From: Planctomycetota bacterium
Lineage (GTDB): Bacteria; Planctomycetota; Planctomycetia; Pirellulales; Lacipirellulaceae
DNA: 64,000 bases
Direction of reading: 5' to 3'
Assembly (NCBI GenBank): GCA_029781135.1
Contig: JAKOXH010000037.1
Location: 1 to 64,000, forward strand
The notes below the pieces were generated by a model, which saw only the letters and a program-made list of their open reading frames with translations, made no database searches and was not told the DNA's origin. Shown piece after piece: positions 44,451-54,426 of this stretch (within the stretch, counting starts at the first letter, position 1; each line of letters opens with the position of its first letter). The position numbers and the translations under genes are program-made.

Positions 44451-45329
44451 ATGAACCACCCTAAACCGCAAGTTCTCACGACCGGCCTCTGGCTAATGTT
44501 TTTGATGGCGTGCGGAGTTCTCGCAAAAGAAGACGACCCACGTTCTGCCAAGTCCATTCGACTCGCAGTCGTCCAACAGGACGCAAATCCGGGCAAGATT
44601 GAGGAAAACCGGAACAAGGCGCTGCGATTCGCCAAGAGCGCGCTGGATCAAGGCGCGGAGCTGATACTGTTCCATGAGGAACTCTTGGTCGGTTATGTTC
44701 CGGATCCTCGGAAACTCGCTGAGTCAGTGGACGGCCCGACAACACGGGCATTCCAGGAGCTACTTCACGGTAGCCATTCGCTGATCATCTACGGACTGAC
44801 AGAGAAAAAAGACGACAAGTATTTCATTTCGGCGACCGTTGTCTCTTCCGCAGGAGTGCTCACCAACTATCACAAGACCCATCTGTGGTGGAAGGCTAAC
44901 GGTCCCCGGCACGAACCGACGTTCTATACGCCCGGTGACCAATTGATCAGTTTCAACTTCAAGGGTTACAAGTGCGGACTCATGATCTGCTACGATGGCG
45001 ATTTCCCCGAGATGACGAGAGCCTATGCCAATCGCGGATGCGAGGTGCTGTTATGGATGAACAATCGCGGCAGCCGTGGACATAGCGAAGTGAAGGATCT
45101 GGCCAGCAGGAATTCGATAATCATCGGGACCTCCTGCTGCTGCGGCAAGGATGAGCGAGGCAACACCTGTTCTGGCGGTAGCAATATAACCGACGCCACG
45201 GGCAAACTCCTGGCGGAAATCTGGAGCCGCGAAGGTATCCTCATTACAGACATCTTCCCTGCCGAGGTGTCAAGGCTGCGAGAGAATAACCCCTGGTATC
45301 ACGGCCAGCGCCCCGAACTCTATCGTTGA
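44451..45329 (+). CDS. exported carbon-nitrogen hydrolase (nitrilase family)
   Basis: 292 residues with an N-terminal signal (TTGLWLMFLMACGVLAKE). The catalytic triad of the nitrilase superfamily is visible: Glu in LILFHEELLVGYV, Lys in YHKTHLWWK and Cys in GLMICYDGDFPE. Another CNH hallmark is IRLAVVQQDANPGKIEENRN. Such enzymes cleave amides or nitriles. Being exported is unusual. Located beside the sialidase-like and nitroreductase genes, but nothing shows a shared pathway. Confidence 0.88.
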   Translation: MNHPKPQVLTTGLWLMFLMACGVLAKEDDPRSAKSIRLAVVQQDANPGKIEENRNKALRFAKSALDQGAELILFHEELLVGYVPDPRKLAESVDGPTTRAFQELLHGSHSLIIYGLTEKKDDKYFISATVVSSAGVLTNYHKTHLWWKANGPRHEPTFYTPGDQLISFNFKGYKCGLMICYDGDFPEMTRAYANRGCEVLLWMNNRGSRGHSEVKDLASRNSIIIGTSCCCGKDERGNTCSGGSNITDATGKLLAEIWSREGILITDIFPAEVSRLRENNPWYHGQRPELYR

Positions 45330-45399
45330 CTGGTAGGCGATCCGCTAACTCGTGCGCTGGATGGAAGAGATGCGCGAAATTGTCTAAATCTCTCCATGA

Positions 45400-45630
45400 T
45401 TAAACAAGTCTGCGGATCTGTTCGATAACGGTGAGCGAATCTTCTGCCACACCGTAGGCGCTGGACCTGCCCGAGGCGAGCCATTCGCTGATGAGACGAT
45501 CGTATTCAAGGCGACTAGCGCGAGTGCCGTGGAGCCCCAAGCAGTAGTCCCGGCCGTTGATAGTGTCGACAGCTCGGCCGGTGCCCTTATGCTTGCGGTA
45601 CTTGGGAACCGAGTCGGTGAGACGCGGCAT
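45400..45630 (-). pseudogene. truncated tyrosine-recombinase (integrase) N-terminal fragment
   Basis: A strong ribosome site (GGGAGG, spacing 8) precedes ATG 45630. The 76-residue product (MPRLTDSVPKYRKHKGTGRA, then VDTINGRDYCLG and SRLEYDRLISEWLASGRSS, YGVAEDSLTV) matches the N-terminal arm-binding domain of planctomycete phage-type integrases, then ends early after EQIRRLV. The catalytic domain with its Arg, His and Tyr is missing. It lies 120 bp on the 3' side of tRNA-Gly on the same strand, the classical location of an integrated element. Confidence 0.75.
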
Positions 45631-45751
45631 GGTGCGGACCTCCCTAAAGAGCCAAAACGGTAACTACCGTTTTGCGCCAATCGGAAATGCCGCACTGCCG
45701 ATCACCGGCAGGTACCAGAAACCCCTTGTTTCGATGAGTAAATTTTCTAAG

Positions 45752-45824
45752 AGCGGGCGACCGGACTCGAACCGGCGACATCCAGCTTGGGAAGCTAGCA
45801 CTCTACCAACTGAGTTACGCCCGC
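45752..45824 (-). tRNA. tRNA-Gly (anticodon CCC)
   Basis: A 73-nt cloverleaf on the minus strand: acceptor GCGGGCG with CGCCCGC, D arm ACTC with GAGT, anticodon stem CTAGC with GCTGG around TTCCCAA (anticodon CCC, reads GGG), T arm GCCGG with CCGGT around TTCGAGT, discriminator T. The 3' CCA is not encoded. Structure and arm lengths are standard. Confidence 0.95.
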
Positions 45825-46159
45825 AAGTCATCCCCTTAGTCTACCGAGTCAGGCGGCGTTCGCAAGTTGCCGCGGCAACATGAGCTTTATTCTGCGGGGA
45901 ATGGCAGTGCCCGCTATCGCCGCGAGGGGTGTTGTCCAGAAGGCTCGCCAACACCGCTATATTTTAAGAGATCAGCCACGAATACGCCGATCGTCGTTTT
46001 GTGTAAGCCTTTAACTGTCACGCCACGAAACTGCTATGTGGTACGAGTTTTCCGTTTGTTTCCGACCACGGCGAACAGGCCTTTTTCCCGTTGCCCGCGT
46101 CCGATTCACTTGCCATAATTCCCGGCCCGATCAATCTCCCTTATCGGCTAGCGATTTTT

Positions 46160-47458
46160 ATGAGCATAACGGCGCGGTATACCAGGCTAGTATTGCGAGT
46201 CTTGGCCGTCTTCACAGCGGTCACCGCGCCGAGCAGCCGCATCGCCCAAGCAGCTCCCGATACACTTGTGGTCTGTTCAGCGGCGTTGCGCCCGGCGATA
46301 AGTGAATGGGCGGCATTTCGCGCGCAGCAGCGACATGAGATTGCCGTTATTAGCCCACCGGCATCCGCGGTGGAACTGAGTGACATGATCCGCCGCGCCT
46401 ACGAAGCGGGGCGACTGCACTACGTCCTCTTGATCGGCGACGTTCTCCAACGGCAAGCTGCCGAACCAGTACTAATTGCCGGCAATGTCACGCCGACTTG
46501 CTACGTTCGAGCAAGAGTTAATGTGCAGTGGGGTTCAGAACCGCTGATTGCGACCGACATCCCCTTTGCTGATGTGGACAATGACAATCTGCCCGATGTT
46601 GCTATTGGCCGCATTCCAGCAACGACTCGTTCCCAACTGGCTGCCGTTTTGCGCAAGACCATGGATTACGAACAGAAGGCGAAGGAGGGGGCCTGGAGGC
46701 ACAAACTGAACATTGCTTCCGGCACCGGCGGATTTGGCGCCGTGACCGACGCACTCATTGAGGCCGCCGCTCGACAAGTCATTCAACAAAATGTGCCGGC
46801 CGAGTACATCACGGAACACATTTCATCGTCCACCCATGCTCCGGACGGCAGCGCGGACGAATCATCCTTTCCGCAGCGCGCCCGTCAACAGTTGAGTGAA
46901 GGGAGCCTGGCCTGGGTCTATTTAGGGCACGGGCGGCCCACCGAGCTCGACCGTGTTCGAACCTCGACCGGTAGCGAATCAATTCTTTCGGTCCGCGACG
47001 TGCCGAATCTTCATTGTGGCGGACACAACCCGCTAGCGGTTCTTATCGCCTGCTACACGGGTGCGATGGACGCCCCCAGAAGTTGCCTTGCCGAAGAGCT
47101 ATTATTGGCTAAGGAGGGACCGGTAGCGGTCATCGCCGCCACGCGCGTTACCATGCCATACGGCAACATCGTGCTCGGATGTGAACTTCTGCGAGCGTGT
47201 TTCCGCGATCAGCCCGAACATCTTGGCGAAATATTGCGCTTGGCAGAGAGAAGGACACTGAACGATGCAAAAGACGACCAACTGCGCACCGCTTTAGATT
47301 CGATTGCCGCGGGGCTGAACCCCGGCGTAGTCGATCTTGCCGGAGAACGACGCGAGCATGTCCTCATGTATCAATTGTTCGGAGATCCGCTATTACATTT
47401 GAGATACGCCCCGGCAACGGAGGCGCAAGCGACTGAAAACCGGGCAGCCGACCCCTGA
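46160..47458 (+). CDS. exported C25-type (gingipain-like) cysteine peptidase
   Basis: The preferred start is ATG 46160 (MSITARYTRLVLRVLAVFTA), giving a signal peptide that ends near RIAQA; the frame is open to TTG 46091. The C25 peptidase fold is shown by GRLHYVLLIGDV, IATDIPFADVDNDNLPDVAI, the catalytic His in WVYLGHGRPTE and Cys in VLIACYTGAMD. C25 members are Arg/Lys-specific endopeptidases in Porphyromonas, but planctomycete relatives are of unknown specificity. An intrinsic terminator follows. Confidence 0.82.
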   Translation: MSITARYTRLVLRVLAVFTAVTAPSSRIAQAAPDTLVVCSAALRPAISEWAAFRAQQRHEIAVISPPASAVELSDMIRRAYEAGRLHYVLLIGDVLQRQAAEPVLIAGNVTPTCYVRARVNVQWGSEPLIATDIPFADVDNDNLPDVAIGRIPATTRSQLAAVLRKTMDYEQKAKEGAWRHKLNIASGTGGFGAVTDALIEAAARQVIQQNVPAEYITEHISSSTHAPDGSADESSFPQRARQQLSEGSLAWVYLGHGRPTELDRVRTSTGSESILSVRDVPNLHCGGHNPLAVLIACYTGAMDAPRSCLAEELLLAKEGPVAVIAATRVTMPYGNIVLGCELLRACFRDQPEHLGEILRLAERRTLNDAKDDQLRTALDSIAAGLNPGVVDLAGERREHVLMYQLFGDPLLHLRYAPATEAQATENRAADP

Positions 47459-47471
47459 TAGAAAAACGCCA

Positions 47472-47516
47472 GGGCCCCCGAGGCGACGCATCGCACCGGG
47501 GGCCCCGTTCTATTTT
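47472..47516 (+). terminator. intrinsic terminator after the C25-type gene
   Basis: GGGCCCCCG (47472-47480) pairs with CGGGGGCCC (47497-47505), with a 16-base loop, followed by TTCTATTTT. It stands 14 bases after the stop. Confidence 0.78.
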
Positions 47517-47635
47517 GCCGCTTGTCGCCAAGCGACTTTATCAACTCGCCCAATTACGAGTTGCGAAGAACTCCCCAATTGGGATTTTGGGAATTCCAAC
47601 TGCAACCAACAAGTTCGCGATTAGCAACGAATCCA

Positions 47636-48340
47636 CTATTGGCGGCGGCGCAGTCGTGCCACGCCCAATACACTTCCCAGCATTAACGCACCGAAGGTTG
47701 GTTCAGGAACTTCGATTTGCGAGAACGTTTGATCCACGAACGAAATCGTTGCGCTACCACTTTGCGAAGGAACGATGATCAGAATGTCTTTCTGAACATT
47801 CAGGGATCGGGTCGGCGTATCGAAGATCGTGCTATCCGCTAGCTTCGGCGTGGGATGGCCTTCATCGTTGTAAATGTGCATGGTGAACTGCCCATTTTGC
47901 CCAAGCGGAAGGAATGTTTCCGTCACGCTTGCCGAACCGGTCGTGCCCAAACGGTCAATGTTTCCAGCCAAATGGGCATCCGAAATCAAATGGACGTCGT
48001 CGGCTGTTACCCTGTAGGTAATGAGAGCGTCTGAACCACCCGTGGAAGACTGCAGATCAATGAACGCCGCCTGGAACCGGATACCGAAGTTGCCGAAGTC
48101 GTCTTGAATTGGGACGACATTCACCCCTACGGCGGCCGGCATATCGCCCGTAAACGTATAGGCAAAATTCGTAAAAGTCTTGTCCCCCACTTTGATCGAA
48201 CCGTTGTCGAGCAGAGTCGATAGTGCCACTGGGGAACCAATAATCGTTGCCGCCTGGGCCGACCCCATGCCAGCGACGATCGCGCCGATCAGGGCCAGAC
48301 ACACACATGCTAGCGAAACTCTAGGTAGCCGATGAATCAT
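47636..48340 (-). CDS. PEP-CTERM secreted protein
   Basis: 234 residues with signal MIHRLPRVSLACVCLALIGA, IVAGMGSAQA and a C-terminal PEP-CTERM signal: EVPEPTFGALMLGSVLGVAR, LRRRQ. The body is beta-rich (a jelly-roll-like domain with VTADDVHLISDAHLAGN). Exosortase-linked sorting is inferred from the signal. No operon partner. Confidence 0.85.
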   Translation of the reverse strand: MIHRLPRVSLACVCLALIGAIVAGMGSAQAATIIGSPVALSTLLDNGSIKVGDKTFTNFAYTFTGDMPAAVGVNVVPIQDDFGNFGIRFQAAFIDLQSSTGGSDALITYRVTADDVHLISDAHLAGNIDRLGTTGSASVTETFLPLGQNGQFTMHIYNDEGHPTPKLADSTIFDTPTRSLNVQKDILIIVPSQSGSATISFVDQTFSQIEVPEPTFGALMLGSVLGVARLRRRQ

Positions 48341-48830
48341 GATTGCAGTCCCTTTGTTAGGATGATCTCGATCATTCAGTTGCTTAACTCACTTCAATGC
48401 ATTGGTTTCGCATGGCCAAGAAGCACATGCAAAAACCGTTCGAACTATAAAAATCGCGATCTTGCGCGAAATGTATTCCTGTTCGTTTACCGCGACTCGT
48501 TTACCACGACATGCGCTTGTTGCGCCGGCGGTGCATGCCTCGTTTTGCGACTTCGTTGGTGCGATTTCGCCGTGCCCGTCTACGCGGAACGGCATCCTGC
48601 GCGCGCCGATTTGACAACTCCGGGGCTCCGGCCCGGCGCTGTTCCAGTTCGTCGCCGCCGTCGAAATCGTCAACGTCAAATCGCATTCCAGGCGCCATGA
48701 CTCGACCCTCGTTTCTTTTGAACCCAGTATTCCCTTTGTTTGCCAATGGCAACGCGGCCCACAAAAAACTTTTAACCACCGCTCGACAAAAAAACTCGTT
48801 CTTTCACTTCACCCAGAGCCAATTTGCCAC
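48341..48830. other. 490-bp intergenic region, nothing recognised
   Basis: Overlapping open frames on both strands are short and motif-free. Nothing else is seen. Confidence 0.4.
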
Positions 48831-49322
48831 TTAACTGGGGGTAATGATCGTGTCCCCCTCAAATTTCTTCACGATGTTTCGCGCTTCGCTGCACAACAGG
48901 CTGATGTCGCTATCTCCATCGACACCCGGCAGATACATCCACACCCCCAACTGCCTTGACCACACTTCGCCCATAATGTCGTCGGGCTTACCGCACACGG
49001 CTAACAGCGGACCACCACGTGACGCCAACTGTTCCACCAAACCTCGAAAGCGTGCTTCCCCTTCTGCCGTGGCAGACTGCATGTCGACTAACGCCAAGTG
49101 CACGCGGTAACGAATCGATTGCCGATTGGCGTCGTCCGCCGTGGTGCAAACGATGGTCGACCAATCCACCTCATGGGCGGCACGAACCCATCCTTGCGCT
49201 CGAGCCGCAGAGGTCGACACAATCAAGCAAGTGTGCAAGGCGGCAGCAGTTCGGCGCTTAATGGGGGCGCAGATCCCTGGCGAGACCAACACCGCTGGCA
49301 AGCTCAGCTGCAATTCACTCAT
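48831..49322 (-). CDS. receiver-like (pseudo-receiver) protein
   Basis: The preferred start is ATG 49322 (MSELQLSLPAVLVSP); the frame is open to 49382. The fold looks like a receiver domain: TCLIVSTSAARAQGWVRAAH, then YRVHLALVDMQSATAEG with the candidate phospho-Asp in VDMQ, and RGGPLLAVCGKPDDIMGE. No output domain is present, so it may be a stand-alone receiver or a decayed one. A sigma-54-type activator lies about 2.5 kb away, but a link is only a guess. Confidence 0.6.
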   Translation of the reverse strand: MSELQLSLPAVLVSPGICAPIKRRTAAALHTCLIVSTSAARAQGWVRAAHEVDWSTIVCTTADDANRQSIRYRVHLALVDMQSATAEGEARFRGLVEQLASRGGPLLAVCGKPDDIMGEVWSRQLGVWMYLPGVDGDSDISLLCSEARNIVKKFEGDTIITPS

Positions 49323-50215
49323 CAAAGCCGCCCATCTGATGCAATAATGCCCCGCCACCCCGCGCCACAACAGAATCCGCAACGTTGCGCCGCCACGTCA
49401 CTCTAGTTGCCTACAATACGTGGCCCACCTTTTGACCGCAGGTGGTCGGTATTCGTACCGCAGCACCAGCTGCAACCACTCAACAATCACCTTAACCAAT
49501 TTCAAACACCCCCACGCTAACGCAGCTCACCCGCCGCAGTGCATGGTGACCGCGCACAACTCTAGCGGCCAACGCGCACGACAAGGAAACACGCAATTTG
49601 AGCGCGTTACCAAGCCATCTTGCGACGTCGCCGCCGATGTATGCCATTGAATGATTGGGGAGCCTTTCCGCGTCGCCGGCCCATATTCGGCCGCCGACGT
49701 TGCGATGATTCAAATCGCTCCACCGACCGGAAGCCTTCCGTTCCGTAATCCAAGTCCGAAGCTTCGTATTGTTGCTTATGACTCATTGATACATTTCCTT
49801 TCTCGAGTCCATCCGAAACACCCCACGAGAACCCACACTCTTCTCTGTACTCACGCCGGCACGCACCACGCGCACAGCGCTTCTATCCGGCGTCGGTTAA
49901 AGCGACTTACGTGCCAACTTCAGCAAAAATTTGCTATAACCTGTAAGTGCATGATTGTTAAGAACTTGCGCAAACAATGGCCAAAAATTGGCGGCCCCTC
50001 GCAAGGGCGAGAATTTCACCAAGGTGGTGAGAAGCGGGCGAGGGCAGAGACGCAACCCTTTGGCAGAAAATAAGATAGGTCAATTCCTCACTAACTGTGT
50101 GAATCTTCACAGAATCAATGAGGAGCCGCCTTCGGCGAAATCCAGGAAAACTAGAAATAGGTGGGACGGCCGGACCACAACGGCAAGCGCAGTTCACGCG
50201 GTTCGAGACGGGGGC
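49323..50215. other. 893-bp region without a supportable gene
   Basis: Several overlapping frames (49420-49650, 49651-50073, 49955-50221 on the plus strand) have no ribosome site or motif. Small complementary segments (CCCTCGC with GCGAGGG) occur near 50000-50040. It is one of the longest unexplained stretches in the window. Confidence 0.35.
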
Positions 50216-51292
<1,077 letters not shown>

Positions 51293-51373
51293 TCACTGTA
51301 TTAAACGAACGTGTTTTGCTGTATAAAGTCTGGCTACACGCGAAATCCGCCGTTCACAACCGCATTCTCATGT

Positions 51374-51802
51374 ATGCCGCCACAGCCTCCCCAAATCTCC
51401 ATTGGGCCGTTTGCCTTCACGTCGGTGGGGGTACGCATTTCCGGCAAACCCGATGTCAACGAGTGGAAAGGTCCATTACAATTTGCGCTGTGGTGCCAGC
51501 GAGCTGGGCCGTGGTGGATTGGTGATTTGCTGAATGCCGGCGAGGACGCCTTCGGCGAAACATTCTCACAGATGTGCGAAGGTGCGGTATCGGCAGAAAT
51601 GCTCAATCGATATGCGTCTGTGGCCCGCCGCGTTCCTATTGAAAACCGTGTGCCAGGTCTTTCCTGGTCGGCACACGCCGCGGTGGCCCGCTTGCCGCAT
51701 CAACTTCAAATACGCTTGTTGCACGATGCCGAGCGATATGGGTGGACCAGCGACGAGCTAAGAAGTCACGCCCGAACCGCCAATCAAAAACCTATAGATT
51801 AA
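51374..51802 (+). CDS. unknown protein, possible DNA-binding
   Basis: The preferred start is ATG 51374 (MPPQPPQISIGPFAFTSVGV); the open frame extends to 51311 without sense. The 142-residue product has a segment WCQRAGPWWIGDLLNAGEDA, FGETFSQMCEGAVSAEMLNR, YASVARRVPIENRVPGLSWS then LLHDAERYGWTSDELRSHAR, a repeated helical pattern as in some phage/plasmid helix-turn-helix proteins. I do not recognise the family. It lies 37 bp before the stop of the sigma-54 activator on the other strand. Confidence 0.6.
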   Translation: MPPQPPQISIGPFAFTSVGVRISGKPDVNEWKGPLQFALWCQRAGPWWIGDLLNAGEDAFGETFSQMCEGAVSAEMLNRYASVARRVPIENRVPGLSWSAHAAVARLPHQLQIRLLHDAERYGWTSDELRSHARTANQKPID

Positions 51803-51838
51803 GTGAATCGCCGCCACAACCAGGAATCGGCGCGTCCA

Positions 51839-52846
51839 CTATTCCGCGGCGTCCTGCTCGTCCTCCTCACGAAGTTGAGCCAATAGCCGGGTCATAGTAT
51901 TCGGGTGAACTCCCAGGAGCCGAGCTGCCCGGCTTTTGTGCCCTTGCGTCATCCGCAACGCTTGCTGCACGGCGGCGCGCCGCAACCTTGATAAATCCAT
52001 GTAGGGAAGTGACGCTTCAGCCGACGTCCGCGGCATCGGGCGCTCCGGCAATCGCGGCTCGCAATCCAAAACGTATGCTTGCTCGATGACGTTCGCTAGC
52101 TGACGGACATTGCCCGGCCAACGATACTCGCAAAACTGCTGCATCGTTTCCCTTGATGGTTGCCACACGGCACGCCGATAGCGGGCCGCGAATTTCCGCG
52201 AAAAGAACTCGACGAACTGCGGAATGTCAGCCACGCGATTTCGCAGAGGCGGAACATGGAATTCGACCATGTTCAACCGGTAATAAAGGTCCTCGCGGAA
52301 ACGCCCCTCCGCCACCTCCAGTTCGAGATCGCGGTTTGTGGCCGCCACGACTTGCACATCGACATTCAACGGGCGCGACGAGCCAACGGGCGTAACTTCC
52401 TGTTGTTGCAGCACCCGCAATAATTTGGGCTGCAATTCAAGCGGCATTTCGCCGACTTCATCGAGAAATACAATGCCGCCATCGGCTGCACGAAAAACGC
52501 CGAGGCTGCGGCCGGCGGCGCCGGTAAACGCGCCTTTCTCGTGGCCAAATAATTGACTTTCGGCAAGAGTCGCCGTGAGTGCCGCGCAGTTTACCGGCAC
52601 GAAGGGTTTATCACGGCGAGGGCCTAAGCGGTGTAGCAGCCGAGCCCACAGTTCCTTACCGGTCCCGGTTTCGCCGCTCACGAGCACCGTGCATTCAACA
52701 TCGGCGGCGCGCTCAACATGGCGCGCGATACGATTGACTTTGGGATTCGATCCCAAAACCCAACTCTCGGGGTCCTCCGGGCCAAGCCGGAGGAGCGATT
52801 CAATTGAGGGGGCAACGATGGAGTTGACCATTTCTTCTCTGTGCAA
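51839..52846 (-). CDS. sigma-54-dependent transcriptional activator without receiver
   Basis: 335 residues (starts at 52846 or ATG 52831). The AAA+ domain at about 30-260 has Walker A GETGTGKE, GAFTGA sigma-54 contact motif (KGAFTGAAG), Walker B GGIVFLDEVGEM and RWPGNVRQLANVI. The C-terminal helix-turn-helix (VQQALRMTQGHKSRAARLLG, VHPNTMTRLLAQL) is of the Fis type. There is no N-terminal sensory or receiver domain, only about 30 residues, so it would be constitutive or controlled by another protein. No sigma-54 promoter was identified nearby. Confidence 0.92.
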   Translation of the reverse strand: MHREEMVNSIVAPSIESLLRLGPEDPESWVLGSNPKVNRIARHVERAADVECTVLVSGETGTGKELWARLLHRLGPRRDKPFVPVNCAALTATLAESQLFGHEKGAFTGAAGRSLGVFRAADGGIVFLDEVGEMPLELQPKLLRVLQQQEVTPVGSSRPLNVDVQVVAATNRDLELEVAEGRFREDLYYRLNMVEFHVPPLRNRVADIPQFVEFFSRKFAARYRRAVWQPSRETMQQFCEYRWPGNVRQLANVIEQAYVLDCEPRLPERPMPRTSAEASLPYMDLSRLRRAAVQQALRMTQGHKSRAARLLGVHPNTMTRLLAQLREEDEQDAAE

Positions 52847-53307
52847 TTTCTTCGACGAGCCTCATCGCCGAATCTTTCGCGCTCAGGCCTAACAGCAACA
52901 TTCCTCGCGATGCACGCGAGTCCTCATTACTTATGAAAGGTCTGAGTGTCGTCTCACTAGCGTCCCAACCACGGTCCAATGGGAAAAAAACCGAATTGGC
53001 AAAGCCGCAAGCTCAGCCGTATTCGATACATCTTGCATTGTAGCCAGTTTGAGGAATAGCTCAATGAATTGGATCACAAAAGATGGGAAAGTTCGAGGTT
53101 AGTTGGAATGTTATACTTATAGTAGGACGTTTGACAGTTGTCCCAAACCTAGTCGCAACTCGTTTCCAAGTAATATCTTGCGATGCAGAAAGACGGCGCT
53201 CCAGACTTAGACGAGCAATTGCACGGACCTCGCGGCGGAAGCCCCCCATTTTGCGGGATTCTCAGCTGGGCACTCATCCGTTTGATGAAATCTGTGCCGC
53301 AAATGAC
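52847..53307. other. 461-bp intergenic region, nothing recognised
   Basis: No supportable gene. The short open frames have no ribosome sites. Confidence 0.45.
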
Positions 53308-54321
53308 CTATTGGGGGCCCGCAATTTCCACGTCGAGAATCAACGGCTTGTGATCTGAGTTGGTTCCTACTCCTTCGGCAATTCCGTGGCAAGCCACGTC
53401 CGGCGAGAGGAATGCTTGGTCAATTCGAATCGGCGGGATCGGCAAAGTTCCATTGGGCCAGGTTACGGCGTAACCGCGGCCGCGGTCTTCATGAGCCGAA
53501 CGAAGGCCGCTGTGTTTGAGCTCTTTGTACACGCGCGAATTCTGGGTCGCGTTGTAATCTCCAATCACGACGAGCGGCTGTGGCGATTGCAGAATCAGGG
53601 GGGTCAATTCTTGCCAATATCCGGCGTAATCATCGTCGCGGAAATAGGTGGGGCGGGGCGCGTGGAGACTAATGAGATGCAACGTTTGCGCGCCAACGGC
53701 AATGTCGAGGAACTCCACGACTCGATCGGTAATGGTACGCTCGCTTTCGATTCGCAAAGGCAATCGCGAGTACACAACAACTTGCTCGAATCGCCAGGGT
53801 TTGTAGCCGTGACCGTAATGGTATTTTGCCATCATTGGCGAATCGCGGAATGGTTCGCGCCAGGTCCAAGGAAATTCCGCCAGCAGGACGATATCTGGAT
53901 TCGCCTCGTCGATCTCGTGCAAGAACGCGTCAAAGGCAGGATTCAAATAATACACATTTGCAAAGAGGATTCGCACTCGCGACGTTTGCGAAGTGCTCTC
54001 CGTCACGCTTGAACTTGCGGCAGGAGATTCGAACCGCCGATCGGGCAGGAAATCCGGCACTAGCCAGTAAATGTGACAACTGATAATGAATGCGTTCACG
54101 ATGGCCAACCAGGCCAATCGCTTCGACAGCGCATAAGCCAGGATGGCATACGCCGGAAGATAGATGTAACGCGAGAATGCGTTTAGGCAAGTCAGTGCCG
54201 TGGTTCCATCATGGTAGACCACTCGCAATAATGCGATCGTTGCGAGCGCCAGCGTTAGGAACCAGAAGATTACTGGGGTGGCGCGGGACACTTGTCGAAA
54301 GTAATCGGCTAGGCGACTCAT
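53308..54321 (-). CDS. membrane-anchored endonuclease/exonuclease/phosphatase-family protein
   Basis: The preferred start is ATG 54321 (MSRLADYFRQVSRATPVIFW). Three N-terminal hydrophobic helices (about 15-90) are followed by a metal-dependent phosphohydrolase fold: VRILFANVYYLNPAFDAFL, ANPDIVLLAEFPW with the conserved Glu, LHLISLHAPRP, VIGDYNATQNS (Asp and Asn) and GTNSDHKPLILDVEI (Asp-His). This is the EEP superfamily (exonuclease III/sphingomyelinase-like). With the membrane anchor the active domain faces the periplasm or cytoplasm; substrate unknown. Confidence 0.87.
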   Translation of the reverse strand: MSRLADYFRQVSRATPVIFWFLTLALATIALLRVVYHDGTTALTCLNAFSRYIYLPAYAILAYALSKRLAWLAIVNAFIISCHIYWLVPDFLPDRRFESPAASSSVTESTSQTSRVRILFANVYYLNPAFDAFLHEIDEANPDIVLLAEFPWTWREPFRDSPMMAKYHYGHGYKPWRFEQVVVYSRLPLRIESERTITDRVVEFLDIAVGAQTLHLISLHAPRPTYFRDDDYAGYWQELTPLILQSPQPLVVIGDYNATQNSRVYKELKHSGLRSAHEDRGRGYAVTWPNGTLPIPPIRIDQAFLSPDVACHGIAEGVGTNSDHKPLILDVEIAGPQ

Positions 54322-54426
54322 GCAGTCCCGGCGAAACAAGGAATTGACCGGCCAGAGACGTGACTATGGCGGCACGACACGGGCGAGTTTCAACTTGGTA
54401 ACGCTGCCCGCGACGGTAACCTGTTG

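Noticed and set aside
44185-44454. 89-residue plus-strand frame ahead of the nitrilase-like gene
   Set aside because: No ribosome site or homology cue; ends in the next gene's start.
45384-45695. 103-residue minus-strand frame in another frame over the integrase fragment
   Set aside because: Shadow of the 45400-45630 fragment, which has the ribosome site and the family-like sequence.
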